Assembly: GCA_024515975.1 (NCBI GenBank)
Contig: JAMSKV010000018.1
Coordinates: 1-58,341, forward strand
Direction of reading: 5' to 3'
DNA: 58,341 nucleotides
Origin: Endosaccharibacter trunci
GTDB taxonomy: Bacteria; Pseudomonadota; Alphaproteobacteria; Acetobacterales; Acetobacteraceae
Every line of letters starts with the position of its first letter. Position 1 is the stretch's first letter. The notes beneath the pieces are model-generated. The model searched no databases. It was not told the DNA's origin and saw only the letters and a program-made list of their open reading frames with translations. Both the position numbers and the translations under genes were made by a program. This document shows positions 10,376 to 19,104 of the stretch, one piece after another.

Positions 10376-10729
10376 ACGCGAATACCGCCCGTCCTGTTCG
10401 CCAAAGATTGCCGGAGCATCACTGTGTGTTCGCTCCGGTCTGTCCCAGGTCTAAACATGAAAAAAGAAGAAGAGAATGGTGGGAGTCTTAAGGGGCCCTG
10501 TGGATGTCGGGGTACCCGGTTCCAGGAAAACGTACCCCGCTTTTCCCACAGCGTGTACAATTCCCAGACCCCTGTTTCCGAACCCGTTTTCGAGCTTATC
10601 CCGAATCCATCCGACCGACGCTGTGTACAACTCCACCCCTTCCTCGGTTGTACCCGTCATCCCCAGGACTCGGTACAGGTTGTACACTGCAGCGATTCAA
10701 CCCCCATGTACCCCAGGACTCCCGGACCG
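10376..10729. other. oriC: candidate chromosome replication origin (oriC) between hemE and maf
   Basis: This 354 bp gap contains repeated elements and no gene. DnaA-box-like 9-mers with two mismatches to TTATCCACA are at 10499-10507 (reverse), 10542-10550 and 10596-10604. A family of TTGTACAC/TTGTACCC octamers is at 10553-10560 and 10623-10630 (reverse strand) and at 10648-10655 and 10680-10687. CCCCAGGACTC occurs twice near 10661 and 10711. An A-rich run at about 10453-10476 could be the unwinding element. Neighbouring hemE and the nearby parAB-parS fit the known alphaproteobacterial origin. No exact DnaA box was found, so this remains a prediction. Confidence 0.55.
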
Positions 10730-11338
10730 ATGCCGAACCCCTTCCAGGATGCGACTCGACCGCTGATTCTGGCCAGCGCCTCCGCGACGCGCCTGTCCGT
10801 GCTCCAGGCCGCAGGGCTCGAAATCTCCGTCCGACCCACAAATCTCGATGAGATGCCGATCAAGCGCGCGGCTCCGGATGCGGGAACGGCGGCGCTCCGT
10901 TTGGCAGAAGCCAAGGCGGCCTGTCTGGACGAGCTCAATCCAGACGCCTTTGTGCTGGGTGCCGACCAGATCCTCGTCTGCGACGGGCGTTCCTTCGACA
11001 AGCCGGCCGACCTGGCCGAGGCAGCATCGCATCTGCGCGCTTTGCGCGGCCGCGAACACATCCTCCAGACCGCCCTGGTGTGTCGCAGGGATGGGGAAAC
11101 GATCTGGTCGCATCTGGCACAGCCACGCCTGCGTCTCCGTGCCGTTTCAGACCGGTTCATTGATCGTTATCTGATGGAGGAAGGCGAGCGCGTCCTGTCC
11201 AGCGTCGGGGCGTACAGGCTCGAAGGCCCGGGTATCCAGCTCTTCGAAACGGTGCAGGGCGAGCATGCCGCCATCCTGGGTCTGCCCCTGCTGCCTCTGC
11301 TCGATTTTCTCCGTGCGCAGCGTGTTTTGCTTTCTTGA
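10730..11338 (+). CDS. maf: Maf-like nucleotide pyrophosphatase
   Basis: House-cleaning nucleoside triphosphate pyrophosphatase of the Maf/YhdE fold, 202 residues. The N-terminal motif is LILASASATRLSVLQAAG, where the family has SASPRR. Then follow VLGADQILVCDGRSFDKP and the YLMEEGERVLSSVGAYRLEG block with SVGAY in place of the usual SAGAY. The frame is open back to 10424, but that extension lies in the repeat-rich origin region and is not Maf-like, so ATG 10730 is chosen. Confidence 0.9.
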   Translation: MPNPFQDATRPLILASASATRLSVLQAAGLEISVRPTNLDEMPIKRAAPDAGTAALRLAEAKAACLDELNPDAFVLGADQILVCDGRSFDKPADLAEAASHLRALRGREHILQTALVCRRDGETIWSHLAQPRLRLRAVSDRFIDRYLMEEGERVLSSVGAYRLEGPGIQLFETVQGEHAAILGLPLLPLLDFLRAQRVLLS

Positions 11339-11425
11339 GCCGATCGCTCTTGTCAGCCTCCCTCCACCCGGCTATATGCCCGCCACCCAAGGGCGTTCCC
11401 GCAAGCGAGACCGCCCCCCGGATAC

Positions 11426-11501
11426 GGGGCCGTAGCTCAGTTGGGAGAGCGCCTGAATGGCATTCAGGAGGTCAGGGGTTCGATTCCCCTCGGCTCCACC
11501 A
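11426..11501 (+). tRNA. tRNA-Ala (GGC), integration target
   Basis: Cloverleaf of 76 bases with encoded CCA. The acceptor arms are GGGGCCG and CGGCTCC, and the anticodon loop ATGGCAT gives GGC. Its last 48 bases (11454-11501) are repeated exactly at 29675-29722, so this gene is the attachment site used by the element to its right and was kept intact by the integration. Confidence 0.97.
11454..11501 (+). repeat. attL: attL: 48 bp core repeat inside tRNA-Ala
   Basis: Bases 11454-11501, from the anticodon stem to the CCA end of the tRNA, are identical to 29675-29722. The flanks differ on both sides (11453 C against 29674 T; AGCCC against TCCTC after the CCA). Confidence 0.93.
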
Positions 11502-12370
11502 AGCCCAGCTTGGTTTTAAGCGGTTTTCCTGCCGCTACGCTGATCATCCTTCGAAGCCTGCGGACTCACCCCGGACTCAGTGGCTCACTCGAGAGGATGG
11601 AGCTCCGGCCGGCGTCTAAAATCGATATCAAGTCGCCGATCCCTGCTTCGGCCACCTTTGACCTGTCCCAGCGTGATATCCAAGGGTGACCCCAAGGCGG
11701 CCCGGCGACCGGTATGCGGTCTGCCGCCGACTCGGTCGGTTCGCCCTCTCACAGGGGCAACAGGAAGCCCTACGTCGCAGCGCTGGGCTCATCACGTGCC
11801 TCGATGGGGGCATTACCGGCAGCCACGCTATGCCGTTCTCAGGCCTCAGGTGGGCTGGAACTGCCCCTTTACTCGAGTTGGCCCCTCATTCCGATGTCGG
11901 GGATCTCGGCAACAAGCCTGAGCCTGCGGCAATCTCGAGTAGCAGGCGCCGAAACATCAAATAAAACAACAACATAAAGCCAATTTTTCTTTGCACACAG
12001 ACTGACAAAGGCCGCGGCGCGAAATACCCGCGGTTGGCCGGATTGCCGGGAGGGACCCGTGCCATAGGGGGGGCGGCCAGTGCCGGCGCCGACCCTCATC
12101 GGAGATCCAAATTGCTCGCGGCCGTCCGGCTTGGTGTGCGGAGACAGCGATCCGCCAACTCGTCTATATTCGGTGCGGTGCCCCTGGTAGCAGCCCTGCT
12201 TGGCGAGACGATACCTGTCGGCCGAACCGACGCCAGTTCGGCTCATGCCGAGATGATGCCAGACCGCTCTGAAGCCGGGGAGGCCATCGTCCCACGCCTG
12301 GGGAACAAACAAGGAAACGCCCCAAAGCACGCAACCGCCTGCCAACTCTTCCACCCCTGTCCGAAAAAAC
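11502..12370. other. left end of the element, no recognisable gene
   Basis: Apart from the arm-type repeat at 11561-11579 I see no supported gene in these 869 bp. Open frames of up to about 160 codons exist on both strands (for example 11869-12354 minus) but they resemble no family I know and lack good ribosome binding sites. The stretch may hold degraded genes or a non-coding recombination/replication region. Confidence 0.5.
11561..11579 (+). repeat. arm-type repeat near attL (two GGACTCA units)
   Basis: CGGACTCACCCCGGACTCA contains two direct GGACTCA heptamers 11 bp apart. The identical 19 bp sequence in the same orientation lies at 29530-29548 near attR. Paired copies inside both ends of an integrated element are what arm-type integrase binding sites look like; binding itself is inferred. 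Confidence 0.65.
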
Positions 12371-12469
12371 GGTGTTCCAGGTGTTCCGGTGTTCCATGGC
12401 CGCTAACCTATTGTAAGCGCTAATAATTCTGTGGACACCTTTCTGGAACACCTAAATTAGGTGTTCCAG
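12371..12469. repeat. GGTGTTCC iteron cluster with a 27 bp palindrome, left
   Basis: Three direct GGTGTTCC units start at 12371, 12380 and 12388. A GGACACC variant is at 12433. A near-perfect palindrome (13 bp arms around one base) at 12443-12469 holds GGAACACC and GGTGTTCC head to head around an A/T-only centre. The same octamer recurs at 29354-29478 near the other end. Such clusters suit an initiator protein or a repressor binding region. Confidence 0.75.
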
Positions 12470-12557
12470 CCGTCATTTGCGATTTGCCTTAGCTAAGGTA
12501 TGTGTCGACCGCCGAAGTGACTAAGCTAGTGCTTTGAAGTAAAAGGATTATCTTCGC

Positions 12558-13436
12558 CTAGCCTGCCAAGTGTCCGGGAGAACACGTTCGGTAGCGTAGT
12601 GGAGACAGAGACCAGAGTCGCGGCGAAAGGGAGCCGTTATCCCGATCCAAGTCGGTGAGATGCTCTGCTGTTCCGGCGGTGGCAGGTCGTCGGGCGGTTT
12701 GGACGGTCGCCCACGGCGTCCCTTGCGGGCGTCTTAGGCTACCTGTTTCGCCTTGAACGCGGGACGGGCCATATCGGCCTCGGCGCGGGCTTCCGCCTCC
12801 AGCCGGAAGCATGCGGCATCCAGTTCACCGCTGGTAGCGCCTGCGCACTCTGCTCCGAAACATCCGCCGCCTCGGCGCGTGCCGTCAGCGCCGCGATGCC
12901 GGCCGTAGCCTAGTCCGCAGTTCCTGCGCCTGATCGTAGAACACCGACCGGATTTTGAACGCGTTGGCATTGAGTTCGGTGCTGTCGATCGACACCGTAC
13001 TGAGCCGAAGCATTGCGATCTCACCTGCCAGCAAGAGCACCTGCAGGAACGCCGCCTCGATCGTCGTGCTGTTGGTGAGGCGAAAGCTGGCGATTGTGTC
13101 GTGAACGGATTGCAGATTAGCGGCCACGAACCGCAAAGCCAGGTTCCAATTGGGCGCACGTTCGATCTGGCCCGACGAGAACAGGCCACCCGCGTAGCAA
13201 TGGATCAGCGGCGCTAGCATCAGGAGCATCAGGCGCGAATGACATTACGGCTTGCCGTCGGTGCGGGTCGTTACCGAGAACGCGTCAAGCGGAACGCGCT
13301 CCAACGCAGCGACGATGAAATGCGCTACGTTGTCCGACGGAAGCCAGAATTTGAGCTCCGGTGGCAGCACAAACGCCTGGTTGCGGTTGAATGGAATGAA
13401 GCTCAACATTGCACGCCGCCGGCCGGATGCCGCCAT
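12558..13436 (-). pseudogene. IS1182-family transposase remnant
   Basis: Minus-strand pieces in different frames follow the order of IS1182-type transposases. First is FIPFNRNQAFVLPPELKFWLPSDN with HFIVAALERVPLDAF (13436-13245). Then come MLLMLAPLIHCYAGGLFSSGQIERA, VHDTIASFRLTNSTTIEAAFLQ and LSTVSIDSTELNANAFKIRSV (13229-12885), and last a piece near 12734-12800 reading ARPAFKAKQVA. Frameshifts and a missing C-terminal DDE part make it inactive. It lies between the left iterons and the phage-derived genes, so it landed in the element after or during its decay. Confidence 0.8.
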
Positions 13437-13544
13437 CCTCGTGTCTGGCGAAGATGGCGGTGAACAGGCGCTGCACTCTAAGTGGCCGACACCTCCGGTC
13501 AGCCATATAGTAGGTGATTGTGGACCGCCTACCGGGATATTTAG

Positions 13545-13856
13545 TCACTCGTCTTCGGCTGTCACCGGTATCATCCCGCTCTCTGCGACGGCGACGATTG
13601 CTCCCTGCGGCACGAAAGCAGGCGCCGAGTATTCTTGCCGCTCGCCGGCCCCGAGCCTGATGCAGCCCGCAACATTGGGTCCGGGCACAACAGTTGGGTC
13701 GCGGGTGATCCATAGTGCCGGGCCTTGGCCGGGTGGTCCACCACTCGCATTGGCGATTAAGAGGTAAGACCGCCGTTAAAATTCCCCAAAAGCGTTGACG
13801 GGAGCAGGAATGATTGTCACGGGTGTTGTGCCAATCGACTGTGAGAAGAATGACAT
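13545..13856 (-). pseudogene. small phage-type protein interrupted by one stop codon
   Basis: A 103-codon frame begins with ATG at 13856 behind the strong ribosome binding site AAGGGAG and reads MSFFSQSIGTTPVTIIPAPV. It meets TAA at codon 27 (13778-13776) and continues in the same frame as YLLIANASGGPP, ALWITRDPTVVPG and RQEYSAPAFVPQGAIVAVAE to a stop at 13545. The style (a 'YLLIxNxS' strand and 'PAFVPxGAI') is that of small beta-rich structural proteins common in phage genomes. A local frameshift pair could also explain the stop. I treat it as a broken remnant; family membership is by recollection of pattern only. Confidence 0.5.
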
Positions 13857-13885
13857 GATTTACTCCCTTCGTTTGACGTTGTGGG

Positions 13886-14695
13886 TCACCGGCTTCTGAC
13901 GGCGGCCTTCTTGAATGCTTGATCGAGACCGCGGTCTGCTACCAAGCTCGATGACTGTCCGGAGCCGTTCCCGGCACGACGCGAGAGCCCACCACCTACG
14001 GAAGCGAGATCAGCCTCCAATTCGGCGATCCGCTGATTCTGGATAGCAATCCGGCGCATAGCGGTTGCAAGCTGAAGATCGGGGACGTTCTGCCGAGGCT
14101 CCGCCTGGAACCAGATAGGCTCCATATCCCCTCCGGGTCGCATTGTGCCGTCGGCGGCCGGCAGACGGACGAGCCCGGACAAGCCACGCGGATCCCCGAG
14201 CGTGTGCGAAGCTAACGGGGGCAACTCGACCGTTCGAAGCGTCTCGGCGCGACGCTGTCGAAATGTCGCAACTCGGTAGAGAGCTGCGCCGGCTTTCAAC
14301 TCGAGCTCGATCCCAGCAACGACCCGCTGTGCAGCGGTCGCATATTCCTTCTTCATCCAGGCGTGAAAAGCAGAAATCGCCCTCTCAGCGACACCGCACA
14401 GCGCCGTATCCTCCGCGACGAACTCGTCGCGTTGAATCACCATGCGTTTAGCCTCGACTGCCGCTTTCAAATCGACCAGCTCAGCCAACGTACGGTCGAT
14501 CTCGAGCAGTGATGCCCGCGCATCGGCAATCTGCTTCGCCGTACCTTCGAGTGCGATCCGCGGACGATCGCTATCCAGTCTGGCGCGTTCGGCTTCCATC
14601 CGCACGCGAGCTGCTTCGATGGCTGACAGCGACTCGTCTATCGCTGCCGAGGTATCGGCTTTCGGTCGCAGGGCGACCATCTCGTCCGGTTTCAT
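13886..14695 (-). CDS. coiled-coil hypothetical protein, last gene of the element's replication operon
   Basis: A 269-residue protein of unknown function. Residues about 15-100 are rich in Glu, Arg, Ala and Leu with heptad-like spacing and probably form a coiled coil. The middle and end are Pro/Gly-rich (DPRGLSGLVRLP, GDMEPIWFQAEP), followed by a second short helix near residues 220-245. ATG 14695 is chosen over 14743 because GGAGGG lies about 8 bases upstream. It starts 44 bp after the DUF927 gene stop, so it is probably co-transcribed. Confidence 0.7.
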   Translation of the reverse strand: MKPDEMVALRPKADTSAAIDESLSAIEAARVRMEAERARLDSDRPRIALEGTAKQIADARASLLEIDRTLAELVDLKAAVEAKRMVIQRDEFVAEDTALCGVAERAISAFHAWMKKEYATAAQRVVAGIELELKAGAALYRVATFRQRRAETLRTVELPPLASHTLGDPRGLSGLVRLPAADGTMRPGGDMEPIWFQAEPRQNVPDLQLATAMRRIAIQNQRIAELEADLASVGGGLSRRAGNGSGQSSSLVADRGLDQAFKKAAVRSR

Positions 14696-14739
14696 CGTGT
14701 GTCCCTCCAGGGTTGCGGGTATCATCTTTCGCGCCGTGT

Positions 14740-16665
14740 TCACTGGTCGCCCTCATCGGCGGCCATGATGCTGGCGAGAATTTCGTAGGCGCGGACTTTC
14801 TTGTGCCCCGGCGGCGAGATGAGGCTCGCCGTCTTGCCGTCGCGGCCTGGCACCAGGAATGCGCGCTCGATCAGGGTTCGCTTGGCGTCACGATGATTGA
14901 GCCCATTGAGGGCTTCGCTCATCGCCTCGGCGGTGAGGTAGTATCGCCAGACGCCGTTGCTGCCATCGCTGTCGTTCTCGACCAGCCAGCGGCGCCAGCC
15001 GGCCCGATGCTGGGTTCGGAACCGCTCAGACGGCGGCAGCGGTGTCTCTGCCTGCCGCGCCTCGTCCGGCTGGCCTTCGAACCATTTTTCGAAGCGGCTC
15101 TCACCGTGTCGCGACAGGAAATCGCGCAACTGCGCGACAGCCTGATCCTCCTCGCGCCGGCCAACCGTTCCGCGTTCGGTCAGCCATGCTTGAAAGCACA
15201 TCTCCGTGGCGACGCCGGCAACATCGTTTGCCCATCCTGTCAGCCCATACTCGGTCGCGAGCTCGCCACCGATGGCCACGAGCGCAAACCGGTAGGCAAC
15301 GCTACGGACCTGGCCGGACGCATCGGCATGGGCATGCAGCCAGCGATCCAGAAACGCGTTGGCTCTGGATCGGAGCGCGGCGGCCATCTCTTCCAGACCG
15401 GTCCTGCGCAAATGCTCAGTCAGGGCGATCAGAAACCCTCGCAGCGGTGCGCCATAGCAGCGAGACGTTGCCTCCCGGAGATATTTTGCGAAGGCGTCGG
15501 GCGTGTCCTCGCCGTGCAGATTCTCGAACAAACCCATGCCGGCGCCGGCATCGGCCGGCAGATCGGCAAATCGCACTTCCTGTCCCGCCTTGGTTGCCTT
15601 GCCGGCTTCACGGTTCAGGTCAGCCAGGCCGAGCTCGCCCGTGCTCAGGAACAGGACACGGAAGCGGGACACGCTACGCGCGGCACCAGTGCGGCTCGCT
15701 CGGGCCTTGCCCTGCCCGTTGGAGAGGAGATACGCGATCTCCCCGGCTTCGCGAGCATCAAGCTGGCCCATCTCATCTAGCGGCAGCAGTACGTCGCAGC
15801 TTGCAAGCGCGGTGCTTTCAATGCCGTTGCTGGTCGATCGCCAGGAACGCACGAAGCCACTGGCGCCGTGCTGTGCCGTTCCGCCGCAGATGCTGGCGGC
15901 GATTCGCAGGGCGGTGCTCTTGCCGAGGCGCGAGGCACCCTTCAACGAGAAGCCGCCGCCTTCCTCCCCGACAATGCTCAGCAGCGGCGCCGCGAAAGCA
16001 CAGCAGGCGGCGAACACCAGGCGCGAGTTGCCGACGCAGAGGCGGCCGATCGGCTCCGACCAGTCTCGCGCCGATCCGGCCAATCCGAAGAGGGACGGCT
16101 CGCGGTCGACAACCTGCAGCACCACCCGCTCGACCGTCTCCCCGATCGTCTCGTCCGGCAGCACGAAAACCGGTCCGCTGGCCAGCGTGTGCCAGCCGAT
16201 CCGCGTGACGCTGCGCGCGCGCTCGCTGCTGCTGATCGAGCTCAGCCATTCCATGAACCCGGCCCGGGCGTAGGGCGCGGGGTTCAGCGTCAGTCCGGCG
16301 TCTGCCAGCCGCGCACGGATTTCGGCTCCATCGCCTGCGAAGAGCGCCCGGGCGAACGCTTCCTGATGCTCGCGGCCGTCGCGGTCGCTCCATTTGAGGA
16401 GCAGGCCCCAGTTGCGGCCGTCCTCGTCACGCGACTCACCCAGCACCTCGATCGGTCCGCACAGGAAGCTGTCCGGCTTGTCCGGGTCGGTGCTGACCCG
16501 GAACAGACCTTCCTCCCGCAGCATGAAGCGGCGGGAGAGGCGCGAGACCGCCGGCGCGGGCGCCGCGGCACTGCGAGCCGCACCTGGCCGAAGCTCGACC
16601 ACCTGTGCGCCCTCGATGCCTTCGCGGACACCATCGCGGCCGCCCTTGCCCTTACGCCCACTCAT
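14740..16665 (-). CDS. DUF927-family replicative helicase/ATPase
   Basis: A 641-residue protein of the DUF927 type found in prophages and integrative elements, where it is paired with a Toprim primase-like protein. The Walker A region is GASRLGKST and the Walker B-like strand is VLLPLDEMGQ, followed by EIAYLLSNGQGKARASRTG and VLFLSTGE. N-terminal residues 1-45 are basic and low in complexity. The start ATG overlaps the stop of the Toprim gene (ATGA). The likely role is initiation or unwinding for replication of the excised element, possibly at the GGTGTTCC iterons; the target is inference. Confidence 0.85.
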   Translation of the reverse strand: MSGRKGKGGRDGVREGIEGAQVVELRPGAARSAAAPAPAVSRLSRRFMLREEGLFRVSTDPDKPDSFLCGPIEVLGESRDEDGRNWGLLLKWSDRDGREHQEAFARALFAGDGAEIRARLADAGLTLNPAPYARAGFMEWLSSISSSERARSVTRIGWHTLASGPVFVLPDETIGETVERVVLQVVDREPSLFGLAGSARDWSEPIGRLCVGNSRLVFAACCAFAAPLLSIVGEEGGGFSLKGASRLGKSTALRIAASICGGTAQHGASGFVRSWRSTSNGIESTALASCDVLLPLDEMGQLDAREAGEIAYLLSNGQGKARASRTGAARSVSRFRVLFLSTGELGLADLNREAGKATKAGQEVRFADLPADAGAGMGLFENLHGEDTPDAFAKYLREATSRCYGAPLRGFLIALTEHLRRTGLEEMAAALRSRANAFLDRWLHAHADASGQVRSVAYRFALVAIGGELATEYGLTGWANDVAGVATEMCFQAWLTERGTVGRREEDQAVAQLRDFLSRHGESRFEKWFEGQPDEARQAETPLPPSERFRTQHRAGWRRWLVENDSDGSNGVWRYYLTAEAMSEALNGLNHRDAKRTLIERAFLVPGRDGKTASLISPPGHKKVRAYEILASIMAADEGDQ

Positions 16666-17702
16666 GCAGCCTGGTCTCTCAACACGTCGTTCCAGTCGGC
16701 ACCGGCAATCGATGGGATTGCGATGCGGACCGTGCGGCCCTGTTCCAAGAAGCGGTCGATCGCCGCCTGGAGGGCCTTCTGTGCGGTTTCGTTGCCGTCG
16801 TCGTTGTCGCCAGCGATGACGATCTCGCGGACGGTGGCGGGCAACTCGACGCGTCCCATGTTGCTCAGGCTGATCGCGGCCAGCACACGGAGTTCCGGGC
16901 AGGCAAGCGCTACCGACAATCCGGTCTCGATCCCTTCCGCAAGGATCACTCGTTCGCCTTCGGGAGCCTGCGCCAGCGGCTTGCGCGTGGAACCCCGTGC
17001 CAGGCGGATCGTCCCGCCGGCGTAGCGGCCGAGCGTCATCTTGGGATTGTTCAGCGGCGCCTTCGCCCAGGCGCCATCGCTGCCGGTGGCGAGCCACGTC
17101 CGATGGATTGCAAGCATCGATCCGGACGGTCCGGATATTGCCGCCACCATTGCCGGCCAGGATCGCCTGCTCTCGGTGTTCCAGAGTTCGGGATGGAAGC
17201 GCACGGCGCCCGGCGCGCGGCCGAGCTCTGCCAGGGCTATGCCCCTGGCGGAGAGATAGTGATCGACGGGGGTACCACGGAGGCCCGGCTTGCAGCCGAG
17301 CCAGATACGCATCGCGGCACGGCGGCGCTCCTCCGCTTCCGCATCCGTTTCCGCCCGCCCGGTGTCCGGAACCACCACGGGGCGTCTCGGCTGCAAGCCG
17401 GGATCGACATCCTGCAATCCCAGCCAGCCGCGCGACCAGCGCATCGCCTGGCCGCGGTCTCCGGCGAAGAGGACGGCTGCAACCAGATCGAGCGCGTCGC
17501 CGCTGCTGCCCCCGCTGAAGTCCGACCAGACCCCGGCACGAGCACCGGACAGGTGCACGGCTAAGCTCTGCCCACGTTCGCCGGCGACGCTACCGCAACG
17601 CCATTCCTGCCCGTCCCGCCGTCCGGCTGGCAGCAACTCGCGAACGAGCTCATGCACGCGGCCGGCCAAGGCGGCGGAGAGGGCAGCGGCGTCAGTTCGC
17701 AT
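16662..17702 (-). CDS. Toprim-domain primase-like protein
   Basis: A 346-residue protein. The N-terminal third (GSVAGERGQSLAVHLSGARAGVWSDFSGG and GDALDLVAAVL) resembles the DUF7146/zinc-ribbon-like part of phage primases. The C-terminal part is a Toprim domain with VILAEGIETGLSVAL (catalytic Glu) and EIVIAGDNDDGNETAQKAL (DxD-type acidic residues), ending in IAGADWNDVLRD. It is the usual partner of DUF927 helicases. The ATG at 17702 overlaps the upstream gene by 11 bp and its stop overlaps the helicase start. Confidence 0.85.
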   Translation of the reverse strand: MRTDAAALSAALAGRVHELVRELLPAGRRDGQEWRCGSVAGERGQSLAVHLSGARAGVWSDFSGGSSGDALDLVAAVLFAGDRGQAMRWSRGWLGLQDVDPGLQPRRPVVVPDTGRAETDAEAEERRRAAMRIWLGCKPGLRGTPVDHYLSARGIALAELGRAPGAVRFHPELWNTESRRSWPAMVAAISGPSGSMLAIHRTWLATGSDGAWAKAPLNNPKMTLGRYAGGTIRLARGSTRKPLAQAPEGERVILAEGIETGLSVALACPELRVLAAISLSNMGRVELPATVREIVIAGDNDDGNETAQKALQAAIDRFLEQGRTVRIAIPSIAGADWNDVLRDQAA

Positions 17703-18207
17703 GGCGACCCGGTGTTGGGATGGACACGACATCGCCGCCGCTCTTGATGGCCCGGTCGGCAATGATCGCGCGTGCAGCCCGGTCGCGCCGGCAGGCGTAC
17801 TCGAGGAGTGCGGGGAAATCTGATCGGTCCAACCACGCAAGCGCGGGAGATGTCGCGAGAGAAGCTCCAAGGCCGATACGCCACATGCGGAGCACCGGCG
17901 CCAGCGCCACAAAGCATGCCCGCGCGACCGGCTCCCGGGCAGGGTTCTGGAGGTTGGCGTACGAGCGATCGACCTGGATCAGCTGCTCCAGCCCGGCGGG
18001 CCATGCCAGGATTGCATCGACAGCCTGCTGGTCCGGCAGTTCCGCGCTGATGACGCGGCCCGGCTCGCCATCATCATGCACGGCCGCCAGGACGGCCATG
18101 AAGACTGCCAGCGGGCATGCGACGCTGCCGTCTCCGCCGCTCTCCTCATAGAGGAACACCGGTTTGCCCGGCTGGCGCCGCGCAATGGTCTGGGATCGCG
18201 TGCTCAT
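17692..18207 (-). CDS. hypothetical protein in the replication operon
   Basis: A 171-residue protein not recognised. It starts MSTRSQTIARRQPGKPVFLYEESGGDG. The rest is mostly alpha-helical by composition (PLAVFMAVLAAVHDDGE, QAVDAILAWPAGLEQLIQ) with a basic patch near the C-terminus (ACRRDRAARAIIADRAIKSGG). The start is fixed by the ATGA overlap with the upstream gene at 18204-18207. Its steady place between an unknown gene and the Toprim gene suggests a role in element replication, which is only context. Confidence 0.65.
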   Translation of the reverse strand: MSTRSQTIARRQPGKPVFLYEESGGDGSVACPLAVFMAVLAAVHDDGEPGRVISAELPDQQAVDAILAWPAGLEQLIQVDRSYANLQNPAREPVARACFVALAPVLRMWRIGLGASLATSPALAWLDRSDFPALLEYACRRDRAARAIIADRAIKSGGDVVSIPTPGRHAN

Positions 18208-18743
18208 GGATTGGCAGGCGTCGCGACAGACAGCGATTGCGCCTCGCTGAAGCACAGTCGCACGAGGGGTGCGATCTCGCCGAGATATCGATTGACCTTG
18301 AGGAGCTTCGATGATGCGACGACGTCCGGAAGGTGCTTCGAGGTGGCAGCACTCGCCAGGATCGCCTGTAGATCCTGCAGTCCTTCCCGCAGCCGGATCA
18401 GGCTGCTCGGCGTGCCCCGGAAATTATAGGTCTGCTCGATGAACCAGGCAGTCCCCTGGGCTCCCAGCAGATAGAGGTTTCTGACCCCGCTCAGACCCTC
18501 AGGGAAAACAGCCGGAGCGCGGACATGCAGGATCTCTATGGCGGGTCCCAAGGCCTGGTGGAGCACAGGATTGAGCTCGGCATCCCTGACCCCGATGAAG
18601 CGCGCCACCGTCCGCGCGGCATCTCGCGTGATCGTGGTCTCGTCGGAATCAAGCCGACACGCGATACCGGCATTGCCCAGTCCGAGCATCGCAGCGACAG
18701 GAATGTTGAAGCCGAACGTATCGACGGTAACCGGCGCTATCAT
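18204..18743 (-). CDS. hypothetical protein in the replication operon
   Basis: A 179-residue protein not recognised. There is no signal peptide or membrane segment. It has mixed helical and strand-like segments (FGFNIPVAAMLGLGNAGIACRL, DAARTVARFIGVRDAELNP, LRLREGLQDLQAILASAA-like helices). Start and stop both overlap neighbours by 4 bp, which fixes the start and implies coupling with the AlpA-like gene before it. Confidence 0.65.
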   Translation of the reverse strand: MIAPVTVDTFGFNIPVAAMLGLGNAGIACRLDSDETTITRDAARTVARFIGVRDAELNPVLHQALGPAIEILHVRAPAVFPEGLSGVRNLYLLGAQGTAWFIEQTYNFRGTPSSLIRLREGLQDLQAILASAATSKHLPDVVASSKLLKVNRYLGEIAPLVRLCFSEAQSLSVATPANP

Positions 18744-19006
18744 CGGCCGATCCTCGCTACCGTCGCCTCACTGGTACTCGCAACCGAACGGCTGGCGATC
18801 CACGCGCGAAGATCCGCCACCGGATAGCCGATGCGCCGCACCGTCAGCTGCACATAGCGGGGCCCGGAGCCGGCCAGGCGCATGGCCTGGAGCGTCCGCG
18901 GCGCAAGGGACAGCATCCGGGCGGCTTCGCTCTCGTCAACGACCAGTGCCGCCGGCTCTGCGGGCACGGCCTCCTCAGCCCTGAGGGCCAACGTCGATGT
19001 GTGCAA
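18740..19006 (-). CDS. AlpA/excisionase-like helix-turn-helix protein
   Basis: An 88-residue protein with a MerR/AlpA-type winged HTH: LVVDESEAARMLSLAPRTLQAMRLAGSGPRYVQL, then RRIGYPVADLRAWIASR. In P4-like and ICE-type elements proteins of this type control excision or transcription. It is the first gene after a 98 bp gap (19007-19104), so a promoter for the replication operon probably lies there, and its stop overlaps the next start by 4 bp. Confidence 0.8.
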   Translation of the reverse strand: MHTSTLALRAEEAVPAEPAALVVDESEAARMLSLAPRTLQAMRLAGSGPRYVQLTVRRIGYPVADLRAWIASRSVASTSEATVARIGR

Positions 19007-19104
19007 GATGCGTCTCCATGTTCAAACCTGCGGACCCATGCGGCCCGGTGAACAATGGGTGCGGCAGGATCACCGCTCAGGTCTTCTCTGTTCTTCTCAG
19101 ATGT

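Noticed and set aside
10424-10729. N-terminal extension of maf by 102 codons
   Set aside because: It runs through the repeat-rich candidate origin and has no similarity to Maf proteins.
11869-12354. 161-codon minus-strand open frame at the left end of the element
   Set aside because: No family resemblance, no ribosome binding site, and odd composition; listed only as unexplained sequence.
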